A stretch of DNA of 62,709 nt from an uncultured Clostridia bacterium (GTDB lineage: Bacteria > Bacillota > Clostridia > Oscillospirales > Acutalibacteraceae): positions 1-62,709 of the forward strand of contig CALEHY010000016.1 in the NCBI GenBank assembly GCA_937876375.1, given 5' to 3'. The translations under genes and the position numbers were made by a program. Shown piece after piece: positions 9,031 through 18,051 of the stretch. Numbering within the stretch: position 1 is the first letter of the stretch; each line of letters opens with the position of its first letter. The notes beneath the pieces were generated by a model. The model was not told where the DNA came from. It did no database searches and saw nothing but the letters and a program-made list of their open reading frames with translations.

Positions 9031-9960
9031 TTATCCCCCTAAAACTGTACCGATATCAATGCTGTTGCCTGATAAGAATGATTTTGTATCCATTCTCTTT
9101 TTGCCATCAAGCTGGAGCTCTAGTATCTCCAAGCACTTGCCATCACCACAGCAAACAACAAGCTTTTTATTATTATCAATAATTTCGCCTGCTTTATTAC
9201 CGACAAAATCTGTCAATGCTGTTTTATGTATCTTTAAATTTTTGCCATTAATAGTTGTAATAGCTACTGGCCAAGTCTGTAAGCCTCGTACTTGGTTGTG
9301 AATGTGGAGAGCAGAATTGCTCCAATCTATAGGACACATTGATTTGTCAATCATTGATGCATACTGGGTATCAACATTTGGCTGTTTTTGAGGTACAGTC
9401 TCGCCCTTTTCAATCAAATCAAGTGCCTCGACAAGAGCATTAGCACCAATTTCTGACAATCTATCAAATAATTGAGCAGAAGTCTCGTTGATATCAATAT
9501 CAGTTTCCTTAACTAGCAATACATCACCAGTATCAAGGCCCTCATCCATCTGCATAATAGATACACCAGTTTTTTCATCACCATTTAGCACTGCCCACTG
9601 AATGGGTGCAGCACCACGATAAAGTGGTAAAAGTGATGCGTGGACATTGATACAGCCATATTTTGCTGCTGTAAGAATATCCTTTGGCAAAATCTTTCCA
9701 TATGCAACTACAACAATTACGTCTGGATTAAGCTCGCTGATAATATCTAGAGCATTTGAGCCCTTGATTTTTTCTGGCTGAAATACTGGAATTGAATGCT
9801 CTAGTGCACAAGCCTTAACCTCTGGTGGTGTAAGTATCTGCTTTCTGCCAACAGGTTTATCTGGTTGGCTAAACACACCAACAACATTGTGTCCACATTC
9901 AATAAGCTTTTCTAAACAAGGTACAGCAAAATCTGGTGTACCCATAAAAACAATACGCAT
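9031..9960 (-). CDS. fmt: Methionyl-tRNA formyltransferase
   Basis: Formylates initiator Met-tRNA using 10-formyl-THF. The 309-residue protein starts with FMGTPDFAVPCLEKL and has the formyl-transferase signature HASLLPLYRGAAPIQWA followed by the catalytic Asp region (MDEGLDTGDVL), then a C-terminal OB-like tRNA-binding domain (about 205-309). The ATG overlaps the stop of def, so formylation and deformylation enzymes are translationally coupled. Confidence 0.96.
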   Translation of the reverse strand: MRIVFMGTPDFAVPCLEKLIECGHNVVGVFSQPDKPVGRKQILTPPEVKACALEHSIPVFQPEKIKGSNALDIISELNPDVIVVVAYGKILPKDILTAAKYGCINVHASLLPLYRGAAPIQWAVLNGDEKTGVSIMQMDEGLDTGDVLLVKETDIDINETSAQLFDRLSEIGANALVEALDLIEKGETVPQKQPNVDTQYASMIDKSMCPIDWSNSALHIHNQVRGLQTWPVAITTINGKNLKIHKTALTDFVGNKAGEIIDNNKKLVVCCGDGKCLEILELQLDGKKRMDTKSFLSGNSIDIGTVLGG

Positions 9961-10412
9961 TAGCCTTCCAACTTTCCAATTACTTTTGAGGTGAACAAAA
10001 TACCATCTAAATGGTCAATCTCATGGCAGAAGCAACGAGCCTTTAGCTCCTCACCAGTGAAAACCTGCCACTTGCCATTTCTGTCCTGTGCCTTTACCTG
10101 TACCTTTGCAGGACGGATACAAACACCATACTTGCCTGGAACAGATAGACAGCCCTCTTGCTCTCTCTGCTCACCCTCGGTCATTGTTATCTCTGGATTA
10201 ACAAGCTCCATTGGACCATCACCAACGTCGATAACAACAACTCTCTTTAGCTGACCAACCTGTGGTCCAGCAAGGCCAACACCGTTTGATGCGTACATTG
10301 TCTCGAACATATCATCAATCAATATTGATAGTTTATCATCAAATTTTTCTACCACTCTACACTTTTTGTTTAAGATAGGATCTCCGTCCTTAACAACATT
10401 TCTAAGTGCCAT
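9960..10412 (-). CDS. def: Peptide deformylase
   Basis: Removes the N-formyl group from nascent proteins. All three active-site motifs are present: GVGLAGPQVG, EGCLSVPG with the metal-ligand Cys, and HEIDHLDG with the HExxH ligands. Length 150 places it with the shorter type 1 enzymes. It is followed by fmt with a one-base overlap. Confidence 0.96.
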   Translation of the reverse strand: MALRNVVKDGDPILNKKCRVVEKFDDKLSILIDDMFETMYASNGVGLAGPQVGQLKRVVVIDVGDGPMELVNPEITMTEGEQREQEGCLSVPGKYGVCIRPAKVQVKAQDRNGKWQVFTGEELKARCFCHEIDHLDGILFTSKVIGKLEG

Positions 10413-10421
10413 TTTTATCTC

Positions 10422-12644
10422 CTATGATATATCGTTTGGGTTTAAATCAACCGATATACTAATTTCTTTATATTCCTTCATTTTTGATACAGATTTGAGT
10501 ATCTCGGTTATCATCTCACGGATAGCAGGTGTACTCTTGCATTTTAGTGCTAATCTGTATCTATAACTATTATTTATCTTTGAAATTTTAGCTGGTGTTG
10601 GACCAAGTGCAACAAGCTTAACGTCCTTATATTTATCAGAATTAAGCTCGACCATCTTGTCAAAAAAAGCTCTTGCACAAAGGGCAACCTTGTTCTCATC
10701 AAGACCAGTAAAAGTAAGCGAATATATATCACAATATGGTGGATATATCATCAGCCTTCGCATACCAATCTCGTTATCATAAAAGCCCTTGTAATCCTGC
10801 CTTGATGCAAAATCAATAGTCTCATTATAAGGATTAATAGTCTGCACAACAGCACGACCACGCTCACCTCTACGACCAGCTCTGCCAACTACTTGGGTAA
10901 TCAAGTCAAAGCTTTTTTCACTTGCTTGGTAATTTTCGTCATACAGTGAATTATCAGCATTGACTACACCAACAAGCGTAACATTATCGAAATCAAGTCC
11001 CTTTGCAACCATCTGTGTTCCGATAAGAATATCGTATTCACCATTAGCAAATGACTCTAGTAATCTCTCATGTGAGAATTTTGTTGAGGTTGTGTCAGCA
11101 TCCATACGCAATACTCTAGCAGATGGAAATAAGGCATTCAACTCATCCTCTATCCTCTGTGTACCATAACCACTGTATCTTACAGAATCAGATCCACACT
11201 CTGGACAAATATTATCAAGAACCTTGCTATAGCCACAATAATGACATTGTAATCTATTATTATAGCTATGATAGGTTAGCGATATAGAGCAATTAGGACA
11301 AGTGACTACATGACCACACTTGTTACAAGCGATAAAAGTATTATAACCTCGACGATTAATAAGCAAAATAGCCTGCTTGTTATTATCTAGTGTCTCTTGC
11401 AATAACTCTTTAAGTCTTGAAGATATTGGTGTTTTATTGCCAAGCTTAATCTCCTGCTTCATATCGACAGTGACTACCTCTGGCAAAACAGAATCACCAT
11501 ATCTCTCATCAATCTCACAAAGAGTATATTTGCCCTTTAACGCATTGCTATAGGTCTCGATAGATGGTGTAGCTGATGACATAAGGAACAAAGCATTATT
11601 ATACTTTGCTCTAAATCTAGCTACGTCCTTTGCATTATATCGTGGAGTACGCTCTGAACGATAGGTATGTTCCTGCTCCTCATCCATAACGATAAGTCCA
11701 AGATTATGACAAGGTGAAAAAACAGCCGACCTGGTGCCGATAACTATCTTCGCCTCTCCTCTATCGATACGCTTGTATTCATCATTACGCTCACCCATTG
11801 ACAGTCCACTATGGATAACAGCGACTATTGAGCCATATCGTTTATGGAATATCGACAATGTTTGAGGGGTAAGAGATATTTCTGGAACCATAAGGATAAC
11901 GTCCTTGCCACTTGCAATAGCGTCATCAATTAACTTTAGGTAAACCTGTGTTTTGCCACTACCAGTAACACCATAAAGTAGTCCAGTACCACCGTCATTA
12001 TCCATCATTACCTTAAAAGTAGAATAAGCATTATTCTGCTTTTCTGATAAGACAATAGGTGCTGTATTAGTAGCAACACTATTTGCGTAAGGATTGCGAT
12101 AAACCTCTTTTTGATAAAATTCGATAATACCGTGTTTTTCAAGTGTCTTTAGGACACCGATACCAACGCTACAAAATTCGCATACCTCATTAGCATTTGC
12201 TGTGCCAATATCCATAAGCAAATCACATACAATCCTCTGCTTTGGTGTAACAGAAGCAAAGGACTCCTCTGTTGGCTCAACGAGTCTTACCATTCGTTCA
12301 GACTTTGACTTGATAATGCCATATCCACGAGGTAGCATCTGCTTTAGGCAATCATAGGTGGTACAAAAGCATCTTTCCTTTAGCCATAGTGCAAGCTTGA
12401 CCATCTCGTCAGAAAGGATTTTCTCTCCAACACAGTCAATACACTTTAGCTTGTCGCTATCATTGGAATATGATATATCGACAATTATGCCAGAACGAAG
12501 CTTGTTACCATTACCAAAAGGCACCTTGACCTCACAGCCCACACTGGCACTACTAACTAGGTCAAATGGAATAACATAGCTGTAATCAGTATCAAAGCTA
12601 AAAAAAGTATTATCGACAGCAACTGTTGCAATAACAGTGTTCAT
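10422..12644 (-). CDS. priA: Primosomal replication restart helicase PriA
   Basis: A 740-residue superfamily 2 helicase that reloads the replisome at stalled forks. N-terminal DNA-binding domain (about 1-190), Walker A GVTGSGKTQVY, DEEQEH Walker B, SATPSIE, then the zinc-binding cysteines CNKCGHVVTCPNCS and CHYCGYSKVLDNICPECG between the helicase lobes, and motif VI QVVGRAGRRGERG. Full length. The ATG overlaps the rpoZ stop. Confidence 0.95.
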   Translation of the reverse strand: MNTVIATVAVDNTFFSFDTDYSYVIPFDLVSSASVGCEVKVPFGNGNKLRSGIIVDISYSNDSDKLKCIDCVGEKILSDEMVKLALWLKERCFCTTYDCLKQMLPRGYGIIKSKSERMVRLVEPTEESFASVTPKQRIVCDLLMDIGTANANEVCEFCSVGIGVLKTLEKHGIIEFYQKEVYRNPYANSVATNTAPIVLSEKQNNAYSTFKVMMDNDGGTGLLYGVTGSGKTQVYLKLIDDAIASGKDVILMVPEISLTPQTLSIFHKRYGSIVAVIHSGLSMGERNDEYKRIDRGEAKIVIGTRSAVFSPCHNLGLIVMDEEQEHTYRSERTPRYNAKDVARFRAKYNNALFLMSSATPSIETYSNALKGKYTLCEIDERYGDSVLPEVVTVDMKQEIKLGNKTPISSRLKELLQETLDNNKQAILLINRRGYNTFIACNKCGHVVTCPNCSISLTYHSYNNRLQCHYCGYSKVLDNICPECGSDSVRYSGYGTQRIEDELNALFPSARVLRMDADTTSTKFSHERLLESFANGEYDILIGTQMVAKGLDFDNVTLVGVVNADNSLYDENYQASEKSFDLITQVVGRAGRRGERGRAVVQTINPYNETIDFASRQDYKGFYDNEIGMRRLMIYPPYCDIYSLTFTGLDENKVALCARAFFDKMVELNSDKYKDVKLVALGPTPAKISKINNSYRYRLALKCKSTPAIREMITEILKSVSKMKEYKEISISVDLNPNDIS

Positions 12645-12853
12645 TATCTCTTCTTAATCTCTTCTGGCTCATCAATAACATACTTACCATCGCAAATCTC
12701 TTCGATAGCAGTAGATACTGTCTTAACGTCAATCTTTTCCTCGTTAGCAATAGCCTCATCTCTAATCTCTCTAGCTCTCTTTGCTGTACCTACAACAAGG
12801 CTATAACGGCTATTAACTGTCTGTAGCATTTTCTTTAGATCTGGATTAAACAT
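12644..12853 (-). CDS. rpoZ: DNA-directed RNA polymerase omega subunit
   Basis: A 69-residue protein with the omega-type core SRYSLVVGTAKRAREI (about 16-31) and an acidic tail. It stands immediately after gmk, as in Bacillus and Clostridia. Omega helps assemble and stabilise beta-prime. GGAGAATTACT precedes the ATG. Confidence 0.9.
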   Translation of the reverse strand: MFNPDLKKMLQTVNSRYSLVVGTAKRAREIRDEAIANEEKIDVKTVSTAIEEICDGKYVIDEPEEIKKR

Positions 12854-12864
12854 AGTAATTCTCC

Positions 12865-13443
12865 TTATTTATTGTGAGCAATAAGCTCATTATTAATAAT
12901 TTCATTTATTTCAGCGACAGCGTCCTCTAACACGTCGTTGACAACATTGTATTTGTATAGAGGAGCCATAGCAATCTCATCCTCTGCGATAGCAACTCTA
13001 TTCTTTATATCCTCTTCATCATTAGTCATACGCTTTGTTAACCTATGTACTAGGACATCGAGGCTTGGTGGTAATAGGAATATTGAAACACAATCAGGTA
13101 CAATATTCATAATATTCTGTGCGCCCTTAACCTCAATAATCAAAAAGCACACCTTACCATCATCAATCGCTTTTTTCACACCATCGACTGGTGTGCCATA
13201 ATAGCAATTGTTATAACTAGCATATTCAAGCAAGCTATTGTTATCAATCATTTGCTCAAATTCTTCTTTAGATTTGAAATAATAGTTAACTCCATCAACC
13301 TCACCATCTCTTGGTGCTCTAGTTGTAGCAGAAACAGACTCTACTATATCATCTCTAACCTTTTGTAATTCTTTAAAAACAGTATCCTTGCCACAACCAC
13401 TTGGAGCAGAAAGAATAACTAATAGACCTTTATTCTTCTCCAT
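12865..13443 (-). CDS. gmk: Guanylate kinase
   Basis: Phosphorylates GMP to GDP. P-loop SAPSGCGKDT (about 13-22), the GMP-binding segment SVSATTRAPRDGEVDGVNYY and the lid near RLTKR are present; 192 residues is normal. The ATG at 13443 (MEKNKG) is chosen because GGAGG lies 6 nt before it, inside the end of remA, which it overlaps by 14 bases. Confidence 0.95.
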   Translation of the reverse strand: MEKNKGLLVILSAPSGCGKDTVFKELQKVRDDIVESVSATTRAPRDGEVDGVNYYFKSKEEFEQMIDNNSLLEYASYNNCYYGTPVDGVKKAIDDGKVCFLIIEVKGAQNIMNIVPDCVSIFLLPPSLDVLVHRLTKRMTNDEEDIKNRVAIAEDEIAMAPLYKYNVVNDVLEDAVAEINEIINNELIAHNK

Positions 13444-13684
13444 CAATTACCTCCATCCCAAATCGCTGTGCAATCTGTTTCAAATCCATATAGCTAAGAA
13501 TGACATTGTCGCTATCAGTAATGATAACACTCATAGTTTTGCGACCATTAGTAGCATCGATAAGAGTGCCATTCTCCTTGCTGGTCTTGATGATACGCTT
13601 AACAGGAGCAGAGTCTGGTGAAACGATGGAAATAACTCTGTCGGCATTAATAAGATTGCCGAAACCAATATTAACTAGTTCCAT
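13430..13684 (-). CDS. remA: Extracellular matrix regulator RemA (DUF370)
   Basis: An 84-residue DUF370 protein. In Bacillus, RemA is a ring-forming DNA-binding activator of biofilm matrix and osmoprotection genes. The conserved N-terminus ELVNIGFGNLI, followed by RVISIVSPDSAPVKR, is clear. The ATG at 13684 follows GAGGTGAAT; an in-frame GTG two codons earlier would fall inside that ribosome binding site. Position between yicC and gmk is the conserved Firmicute arrangement. Confidence 0.92.
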   Translation of the reverse strand: MELVNIGFGNLINADRVISIVSPDSAPVKRIIKTSKENGTLIDATNGRKTMSVIITDSDNVILSYMDLKQIAQRFGMEVIDGEE

Positions 13685-13697
13685 ATTCACCTCAATA

Positions 13698-14576
13698 TTA
13701 CTCGATATTTTGTATCTGCTCTCTAATCTTCTCTACTTCAGCCTTTATATCAACAACCTTGCGAGCGATATCAACATCGTTAGCCTTTGAGCCGATAGTA
13801 TTTGTTTCTCTGTTAATTTCTTGAACAAGGAAATCCATCTTACGACCAACCGGCTCATCACTCTCAAGGAAAGTATTAAGCTGGTCGATATGTGAACGAA
13901 GACGAACTGTCTCCTCTGCTACAGCAACCTTGTCAGCGTAAATAGCAACCTCTTGAATAATTCTTGCCTCGTCAAGTGTCGCATCACCAATTAGCTCGTG
14001 TACTCTCTCAACTAGCTTGTCGTTATACTCCTTAACAGTCTGTGGAGAACGTTCCTCAATAAAGCTAACGCAATCAAGAATAAACTGACCACGAGAATGA
14101 ATGTCATCATACATTCTTTCACCCTCGACAGCTCTCATAGCGATAAACTTATCAACAGCTTCGTCAGTCACGCTCTTAACATATGACCAAAGTTGTTCTT
14201 CATCCTCATCAGCCTTTTTAACAACAAGAACATCTTGAAATCTGCTGATAGTCGATGCACCAAAATCCTCCTTTAGCTCGTATGTGCTAGCAATCTCCTT
14301 AAGTGCCTTTACATAAGCACCTGCCAAGGTGTTGTTAACAACAACGTCAGCAGAGTCGGTATTAAGCGCCTCAATAGTAACGAAGCACTCTACCTTACCT
14401 CTTGATACACGAGAGTTAATATAAGATTTTAGCTTTTCGTCAAGAAAGCCATACTGTCTTGGAATTCTTGATGAAAATTCAAAATATCTATGATTAACAG
14501 ATTTAATTTCAACAGTAATGACATAGCCATCAATCTCACTAACAGCTCTGCCAAAACCAGTCATTGATTTAACCAT
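13698..14576 (-). CDS. yicC: YicC/YloC family endoribonuclease
   Basis: A 292-residue member of the YicC family, recently described as an endoribonuclease that cuts structured RNAs. It has the signature start MVKSMTGFGRA and the conserved end (about 245-290: GRKMDFLVQEINRETNTIGSKAND). First gene of the long operon; AAAGGAGATATGCA lies in front and a consensus promoter lies 30-58 bases upstream. Confidence 0.92.
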   Translation of the reverse strand: MVKSMTGFGRAVSEIDGYVITVEIKSVNHRYFEFSSRIPRQYGFLDEKLKSYINSRVSRGKVECFVTIEALNTDSADVVVNNTLAGAYVKALKEIASTYELKEDFGASTISRFQDVLVVKKADEDEEQLWSYVKSVTDEAVDKFIAMRAVEGERMYDDIHSRGQFILDCVSFIEERSPQTVKEYNDKLVERVHELIGDATLDEARIIQEVAIYADKVAVAEETVRLRSHIDQLNTFLESDEPVGRKMDFLVQEINRETNTIGSKANDVDIARKVVDIKAEVEKIREQIQNIE

Positions 14577-14605
14577 TGCATATCTCCTTTAATATAATTT
14601 AATTT

Positions 14606-14634
14606 ATTATAATAAGAACAAATCTACAGGTCAA
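14606..14634 (-). promoter_or_regulatory. Promoter of the yicC-to-spoVM operon
   Basis: Minus strand TTGACC (14629-14634), 17 bp, TATAAT (14606-14611), reading into yicC. All genes down to spoVM are overlapping or closely spaced, so this one promoter may serve about 13 kb. Confidence 0.75.
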
Positions 14635-14680
14635 TAGTTTGTTAACAATTTGTTTACATAATTAATATTATATTTACATA

Positions 14681-14707
14681 TAAAAAGAGAGCTACAATGT
14701 AGCTCTC
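14681..14707 (-). terminator. Terminator of the nanA operon
   Basis: A 9-bp perfect stem GAGAGCTAC with a 3-base loop is followed on the minus strand by TTTTT. It lies just past the stop of the Thr-rich membrane protein gene. Confidence 0.8.
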
Positions 14708-14715
14708 AAATTATA

Positions 14716-15369
14716 CTAATTTTCTTCACTATTTTTTGTTGTTTTAGTTACCTTTTTTGTGGTAGTTGTTGTGGTCGTAGTAGTTGTAGTCTCGTCATAT
14801 GCAATAAGACCAGTTGACTCCTTATGAGTAATCTCTGTATCCTCACCATAAAATCCTAAATTCATAAGAACTGGTAGGATTTCATCATTAAGGTAACTTG
14901 CGTCTGCACCCTCATCAATAATAATATATGCTGTAGTGCTCTTGTCAACATACTTTAGCTCGTTCTGCAGACCTTTAATACCATCGACCTCATATCCATC
15001 AACAAATATAAAACGATTCTTTATAACAATAGTGCCATCATACACTTCTTCAATAGAGGTAACCTCTTCAGTAGTAGAAGGTGCTGTAGTAGTCACTTCG
15101 CTCTTGCTAAAGTTTAGACCACCTGTGGCATACAGAATACCAATACCAACAGCGATAACAATAATCGCTAAAAAGAAAACGAACGACTTATTTGCCTTTT
15201 CACTCTCTGTCTTTTGAAATCTATGACGTTTCAATGTAGGGGCATTATCCTCTACCCTTGTATCGTTCATAGTAACCTCTGGTGACTCTGCCTTCTTATA
15301 CGAAGCATCACTAGGCTTATGTACAACTAATGGAGCATCAAGCTTTTCTACTTCAAAATCTTCACTCAT
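14716..15369 (-). CDS. Single-pass membrane protein with Thr-rich tail, unknown function
   Basis: A 217-residue protein not recognised as a named family. About 68 hydrophilic N-terminal residues precede one membrane helix (SFVFFLAIIVIAVGIGILYA), then a Thr/Glu-rich stretch, a compact extracellular domain of about 85 residues (from VYDGTIVIKNRFIFVDGYEV) and a tail with a run of 12 threonines and a Lys-rich end. No signal peptide precedes the helix, so the N-terminus is probably cytosolic. The start codon lies 2 bases after the nanA stop, so it is co-transcribed with nanA, although nothing in its sequence points to sialic acid. Confidence 0.7.
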   Translation of the reverse strand: MSEDFEVEKLDAPLVVHKPSDASYKKAESPEVTMNDTRVEDNAPTLKRHRFQKTESEKANKSFVFFLAIIVIAVGIGILYATGGLNFSKSEVTTTAPSTTEEVTSIEEVYDGTIVIKNRFIFVDGYEVDGIKGLQNELKYVDKSTTAYIIIDEGADASYLNDEILPVLMNLGFYGEDTEITHKESTGLIAYDETTTTTTTTTTTKKVTKTTKNSEEN

Positions 15370-15371
15370 AT

Positions 15372-16280
15372 TTATTCCCCAATTTCGTCAACCAATTTAT
15401 TGATTTTATCAGCGATAGACTTAACCTTATCATCACACTCAACAGGTAGGAATGGAGAACGAGGTTGTCCAGCATTAACACCAAAACGCAAAGAGATAAC
15501 CTGCTTTGCAGCGCCATAAAGTGATGCACAGGATAGTAAATCAAAAATAATCTCATTTATCTTGAACTGTAGAGCCTTTGCCTTTTCGATCTCACCAGCA
15601 TTGATAAGATTATCAAGTTTAACAAACAGCTCTGGCATTGTACCATATGTACCACCAATACCGGCATTAGCACCCATCAACCTACCAGCCAAAAACTGCT
15701 CATCAGAACCGTTAAAGATAATGAAATCATCGCCAGCAATAGTCCTAAATCTCTCCATACCATAAATAGGCTCTTCACTATTCTTAATACCTACAACCTT
15801 TGGGTTGCTAGCCATTCTACCAAATAAATCATATGGAAGGTTAAAGCCAGTAAGCTGTGGAATATTATAGATAATAAAAGGCAAATCGGTAGCATCGATA
15901 ATACCATTCCAATGCTTTTCAACGCTTGCTGCTGGCAAACGATAATATACTGATGGAACAGCAGAAATAGCGTCAGCACCAATACTCTCAGCATGCTTTG
16001 CAAGAATAGCACTCTCTTTTGTAGAAGCACAGCCAACATGGATAATAACTGTAAAGTCATCACCAGCAGCCTCAACAACAGCATTTGCTATCTGCATTCT
16101 CTCCTCCATAGAGAGTAAAAATCCCTCTCCTGTTGAGCCACAAACATAAACGCCACTAACGCCCTTTGACTTATAAATCTGAACAAGCTTTTTTGTAGTT
16201 TCTAAATCAACACAATCATTCTCATCATAAATTGCATTTAGAGCAACAAAAACACCTTTAAACTTTGTTAGATCGTACAT
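15372..16280 (-). CDS. nanA: N-acetylneuraminate lyase
   Basis: A class I aldolase of the DapA/NanA superfamily that splits sialic acid into N-acetylmannosamine and pyruvate. Signatures: GSTGEGFLL (carboxylate-binding loop), catalytic Tyr in IYNIPQLTG, Schiff-base Lys in VVGIKNSEE. The NIPQLTG form and the neighbouring nanE and nanK favour lyase over dihydrodipicolinate synthase. The ATG at 16280 follows AAGGAG; upstream in-frame starts would run through the promoter and are rejected. Length 302 fits the family. Confidence 0.92.
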   Translation of the reverse strand: MYDLTKFKGVFVALNAIYDENDCVDLETTKKLVQIYKSKGVSGVYVCGSTGEGFLLSMEERMQIANAVVEAAGDDFTVIIHVGCASTKESAILAKHAESIGADAISAVPSVYYRLPAASVEKHWNGIIDATDLPFIIYNIPQLTGFNLPYDLFGRMASNPKVVGIKNSEEPIYGMERFRTIAGDDFIIFNGSDEQFLAGRLMGANAGIGGTYGTMPELFVKLDNLINAGEIEKAKALQFKINEIIFDLLSCASLYGAAKQVISLRFGVNAGQPRSPFLPVECDDKVKSIADKINKLVDEIGE

Positions 16281-16308
16281 ATCGATACTCCTTAATTTTA
16301 TATAAATC

Positions 16309-16373
16309 ATATTAACATATTTCGAGTTGTTTTTCAATATCATATTGAAATTTGAAAATAATATTGATATAAT
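16309..16373. promoter_or_regulatory. Divergent nanA / nanEK promoters sharing a palindromic operator
   Basis: A perfect 19-bp palindrome (16332-16350, arms TTTCAATAT and ATATTGAAA around C16341) supplies both -35 boxes. Plus strand: TTGAAA (16345-16350), 17 bp, TATAAT (16368-16373). Minus strand: TTGAAA (16332-16337), 17 bp, TAATAT (16309-16314). A regulator dimer bound here would cover both -35 elements at once. No regulator gene is adjacent. Confidence 0.8.
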
Positions 16374-16390
16374 CGAAATTGGTGATAAAT

Positions 16391-17083
16391 ATGAATAATA
16401 ATGAAATTTTAAATCAAATAAAAGGTGGACTAATCGTATCCTGCCAAGCACTAAAAACAGAGCCATTATATGACTCATATATCATGAGTAAGATGGCTTG
16501 GGCTGCTTATCTAGGTGGTGCTGTTGGTATCAGAGCGAACACCGTTGTTGATATCCTTGCTATTAAAGAAAAGGTCGACTTACCAGTCATCGGTATTATC
16601 AAGGAAGAATACGACGATAGTGATGTATATATCACACCTACTATGAAAGAAGTAGATGCTCTAGTTGAGATCGGCTGTGAAATCATCGCTCTTGATGCTA
16701 CAAAAAGGCTTAGACCTAACGGTGTAACACTAGAGGAGTTTTTCACAGAGGTTAGGGCAAAGTATCCTAATCAGCTATTTATGGCTGATACCTCTTGCTT
16801 CGAAGAGGGTCAACTAGCTGAAAAGCTAGGATTTGACCTTATTGGTACAACAATGGCTGGATACACCCCATATACAAAAGGCAGAAAATTACCTGACGTT
16901 GAACTAATTGAACAGTATGTTAAGGAGCTCAACACACCAGTTATTGCAGAGGGTGGTATTTGGGTACCAGAAGACCTAGTTAACGTATACGAGGCTGGAG
17001 CATTTGGTGCTGTATGTGGCACAGCAATTACAAGACCTATGGATATAACAAAAAGATTTGTTAAGGCACTGGAGGATAAATAA
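16391..17083 (+). CDS. nanE: N-acetylmannosamine-6-phosphate 2-epimerase
   Basis: Converts ManNAc-6-P to GlcNAc-6-P after NanA and NanK. The 230-residue TIM-barrel protein has NanE landmarks: GGLIVSCQAL at the N-terminus, MAWAAYLGGAVGIRANTV, the catalytic Lys in IGIIKEEY, and EGGIWVPEDL near the C-terminus. The ATG at 16391 follows GGTGAT; an in-frame TTG at 16379 has no ribosome binding site and nearly coincides with the transcription start. Confidence 0.95.
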   Translation: MNNNEILNQIKGGLIVSCQALKTEPLYDSYIMSKMAWAAYLGGAVGIRANTVVDILAIKEKVDLPVIGIIKEEYDDSDVYITPTMKEVDALVEIGCEIIALDATKRLRPNGVTLEEFFTEVRAKYPNQLFMADTSCFEEGQLAEKLGFDLIGTTMAGYTPYTKGRKLPDVELIEQYVKELNTPVIAEGGIWVPEDLVNVYEAGAFGAVCGTAITRPMDITKRFVKALEDK

Positions 17084-17964
17084 TGAGAATACTTACCTTT
17101 GATATCGGTGGAACAAATATCAAATATGGCATTTGTGACGAAAATTTCAAACTTATCGAAAAGCACTCTGTACCTACTGAAGCAGAAAAAGGTGGCCAAG
17201 CGCTAATAGAAAAGGTTATTAATATTATCGAGTCATATGATAATATTGACAGAGTTGCTGTCTCAACTGCTGGTCAAGTTGATAGCGAAAAAGGTATAGT
17301 TGTATATTCAACCGGCAATATTCCTTACTACACTGGCATGATGGTAAAGAGCTTGATTGAGAACAAAACAGGCATACCAACATATGTAGAAAATGACGTT
17401 AATGCTGCTGCACTAGGTGAGGCATATTTTGGTGCTGCAAAGGGTGAAGATAATTTCATATGCTTAACCTATGGTACTGGAATTGGTGGTGCAATATTCC
17501 TTGATGGCAAGCTATACAAGGGTGCAGGATCCAGTGCTGGTGAGATGGGACATATCATCGTTCATGCAGGTGGCAGACAGTGCACTTGTGGTGGCGAAGG
17601 CTGTTACGAAGCATACGCATCTGCAAATGCTCTACTTAAAGAGGTTAACAAGGTATCTGAGACAAAGCTTGATGCTTTCCAAATTTTTGAAAAAGATAAT
17701 TTTGAAAAGCCTGAAATTAGATCTGAGATTGACAAATGGATTGATGAAATCATCATTGGTCTAATCAATATAATTTACACATTTAATCCCCCACTCATCG
17801 TTCTTGGTGGTGGTATAATGAATGAGGATTATATCATCGATTTGATCGACAGAAAGATTTATAATCGCCTTATGGACAACTTTAAGTCAGTCAATATTGT
17901 TAGATCAAAGCTAGGCAACAAATCAGGTATGCTAGGTGCCGCATATATGGCATCAAAGCTATAA
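17083..17964 (+). CDS. nanK: N-acetylmannosamine kinase (ROK family)
   Basis: A ROK sugar kinase of 293 residues: phosphate-binding FDIGGTNIKYG at the N-terminus, catalytic ENDVNAAALGEA, the TYGTGIGGAIF loop and the ROK zinc motif CTCGGEGCYE with its upstream His. The stop of nanE overlaps its ATG by one base and GGAGG lies in the end of nanE. Context (nanA, nanE) makes ManNAc the likely substrate; a glucokinase role cannot be ruled out from sequence alone. No sialic acid transporter or GlcNAc-6-P deacetylase is in the window. Confidence 0.88.
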   Translation: MRILTFDIGGTNIKYGICDENFKLIEKHSVPTEAEKGGQALIEKVINIIESYDNIDRVAVSTAGQVDSEKGIVVYSTGNIPYYTGMMVKSLIENKTGIPTYVENDVNAAALGEAYFGAAKGEDNFICLTYGTGIGGAIFLDGKLYKGAGSSAGEMGHIIVHAGGRQCTCGGEGCYEAYASANALLKEVNKVSETKLDAFQIFEKDNFEKPEIRSEIDKWIDEIIIGLINIIYTFNPPLIVLGGGIMNEDYIIDLIDRKIYNRLMDNFKSVNIVRSKLGNKSGMLGAAYMASKL

Positions 17965-17975
17965 AACAAAAATAA

Positions 17976-18006
17976 CTCCCAAGCTAAATGCTTGGGAGCT
18001 TTTTAT
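17976..18006. terminator. Terminator after nanK, also facing the orphan minus-strand RNA
   Basis: A 9-bp stem CTCCCAAGC with a TAAAT loop is followed by CTTTTTATTT on the plus strand. Read on the minus strand it is followed by TTATTTTTGTTTT, so it can also end the transcript coming from 18456. Confidence 0.85.
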
Positions 18007-18051
18007 TTAATATTTAATTTATTACTTGAATTTAATTACCTCAATAATTAA

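Noticed and set aside
15372..16478. Longer nanA starting at 16478
   Set aside because: It would run through both divergent promoters; the ATG at 16280 has AAGGAG and matches the family N-terminus.
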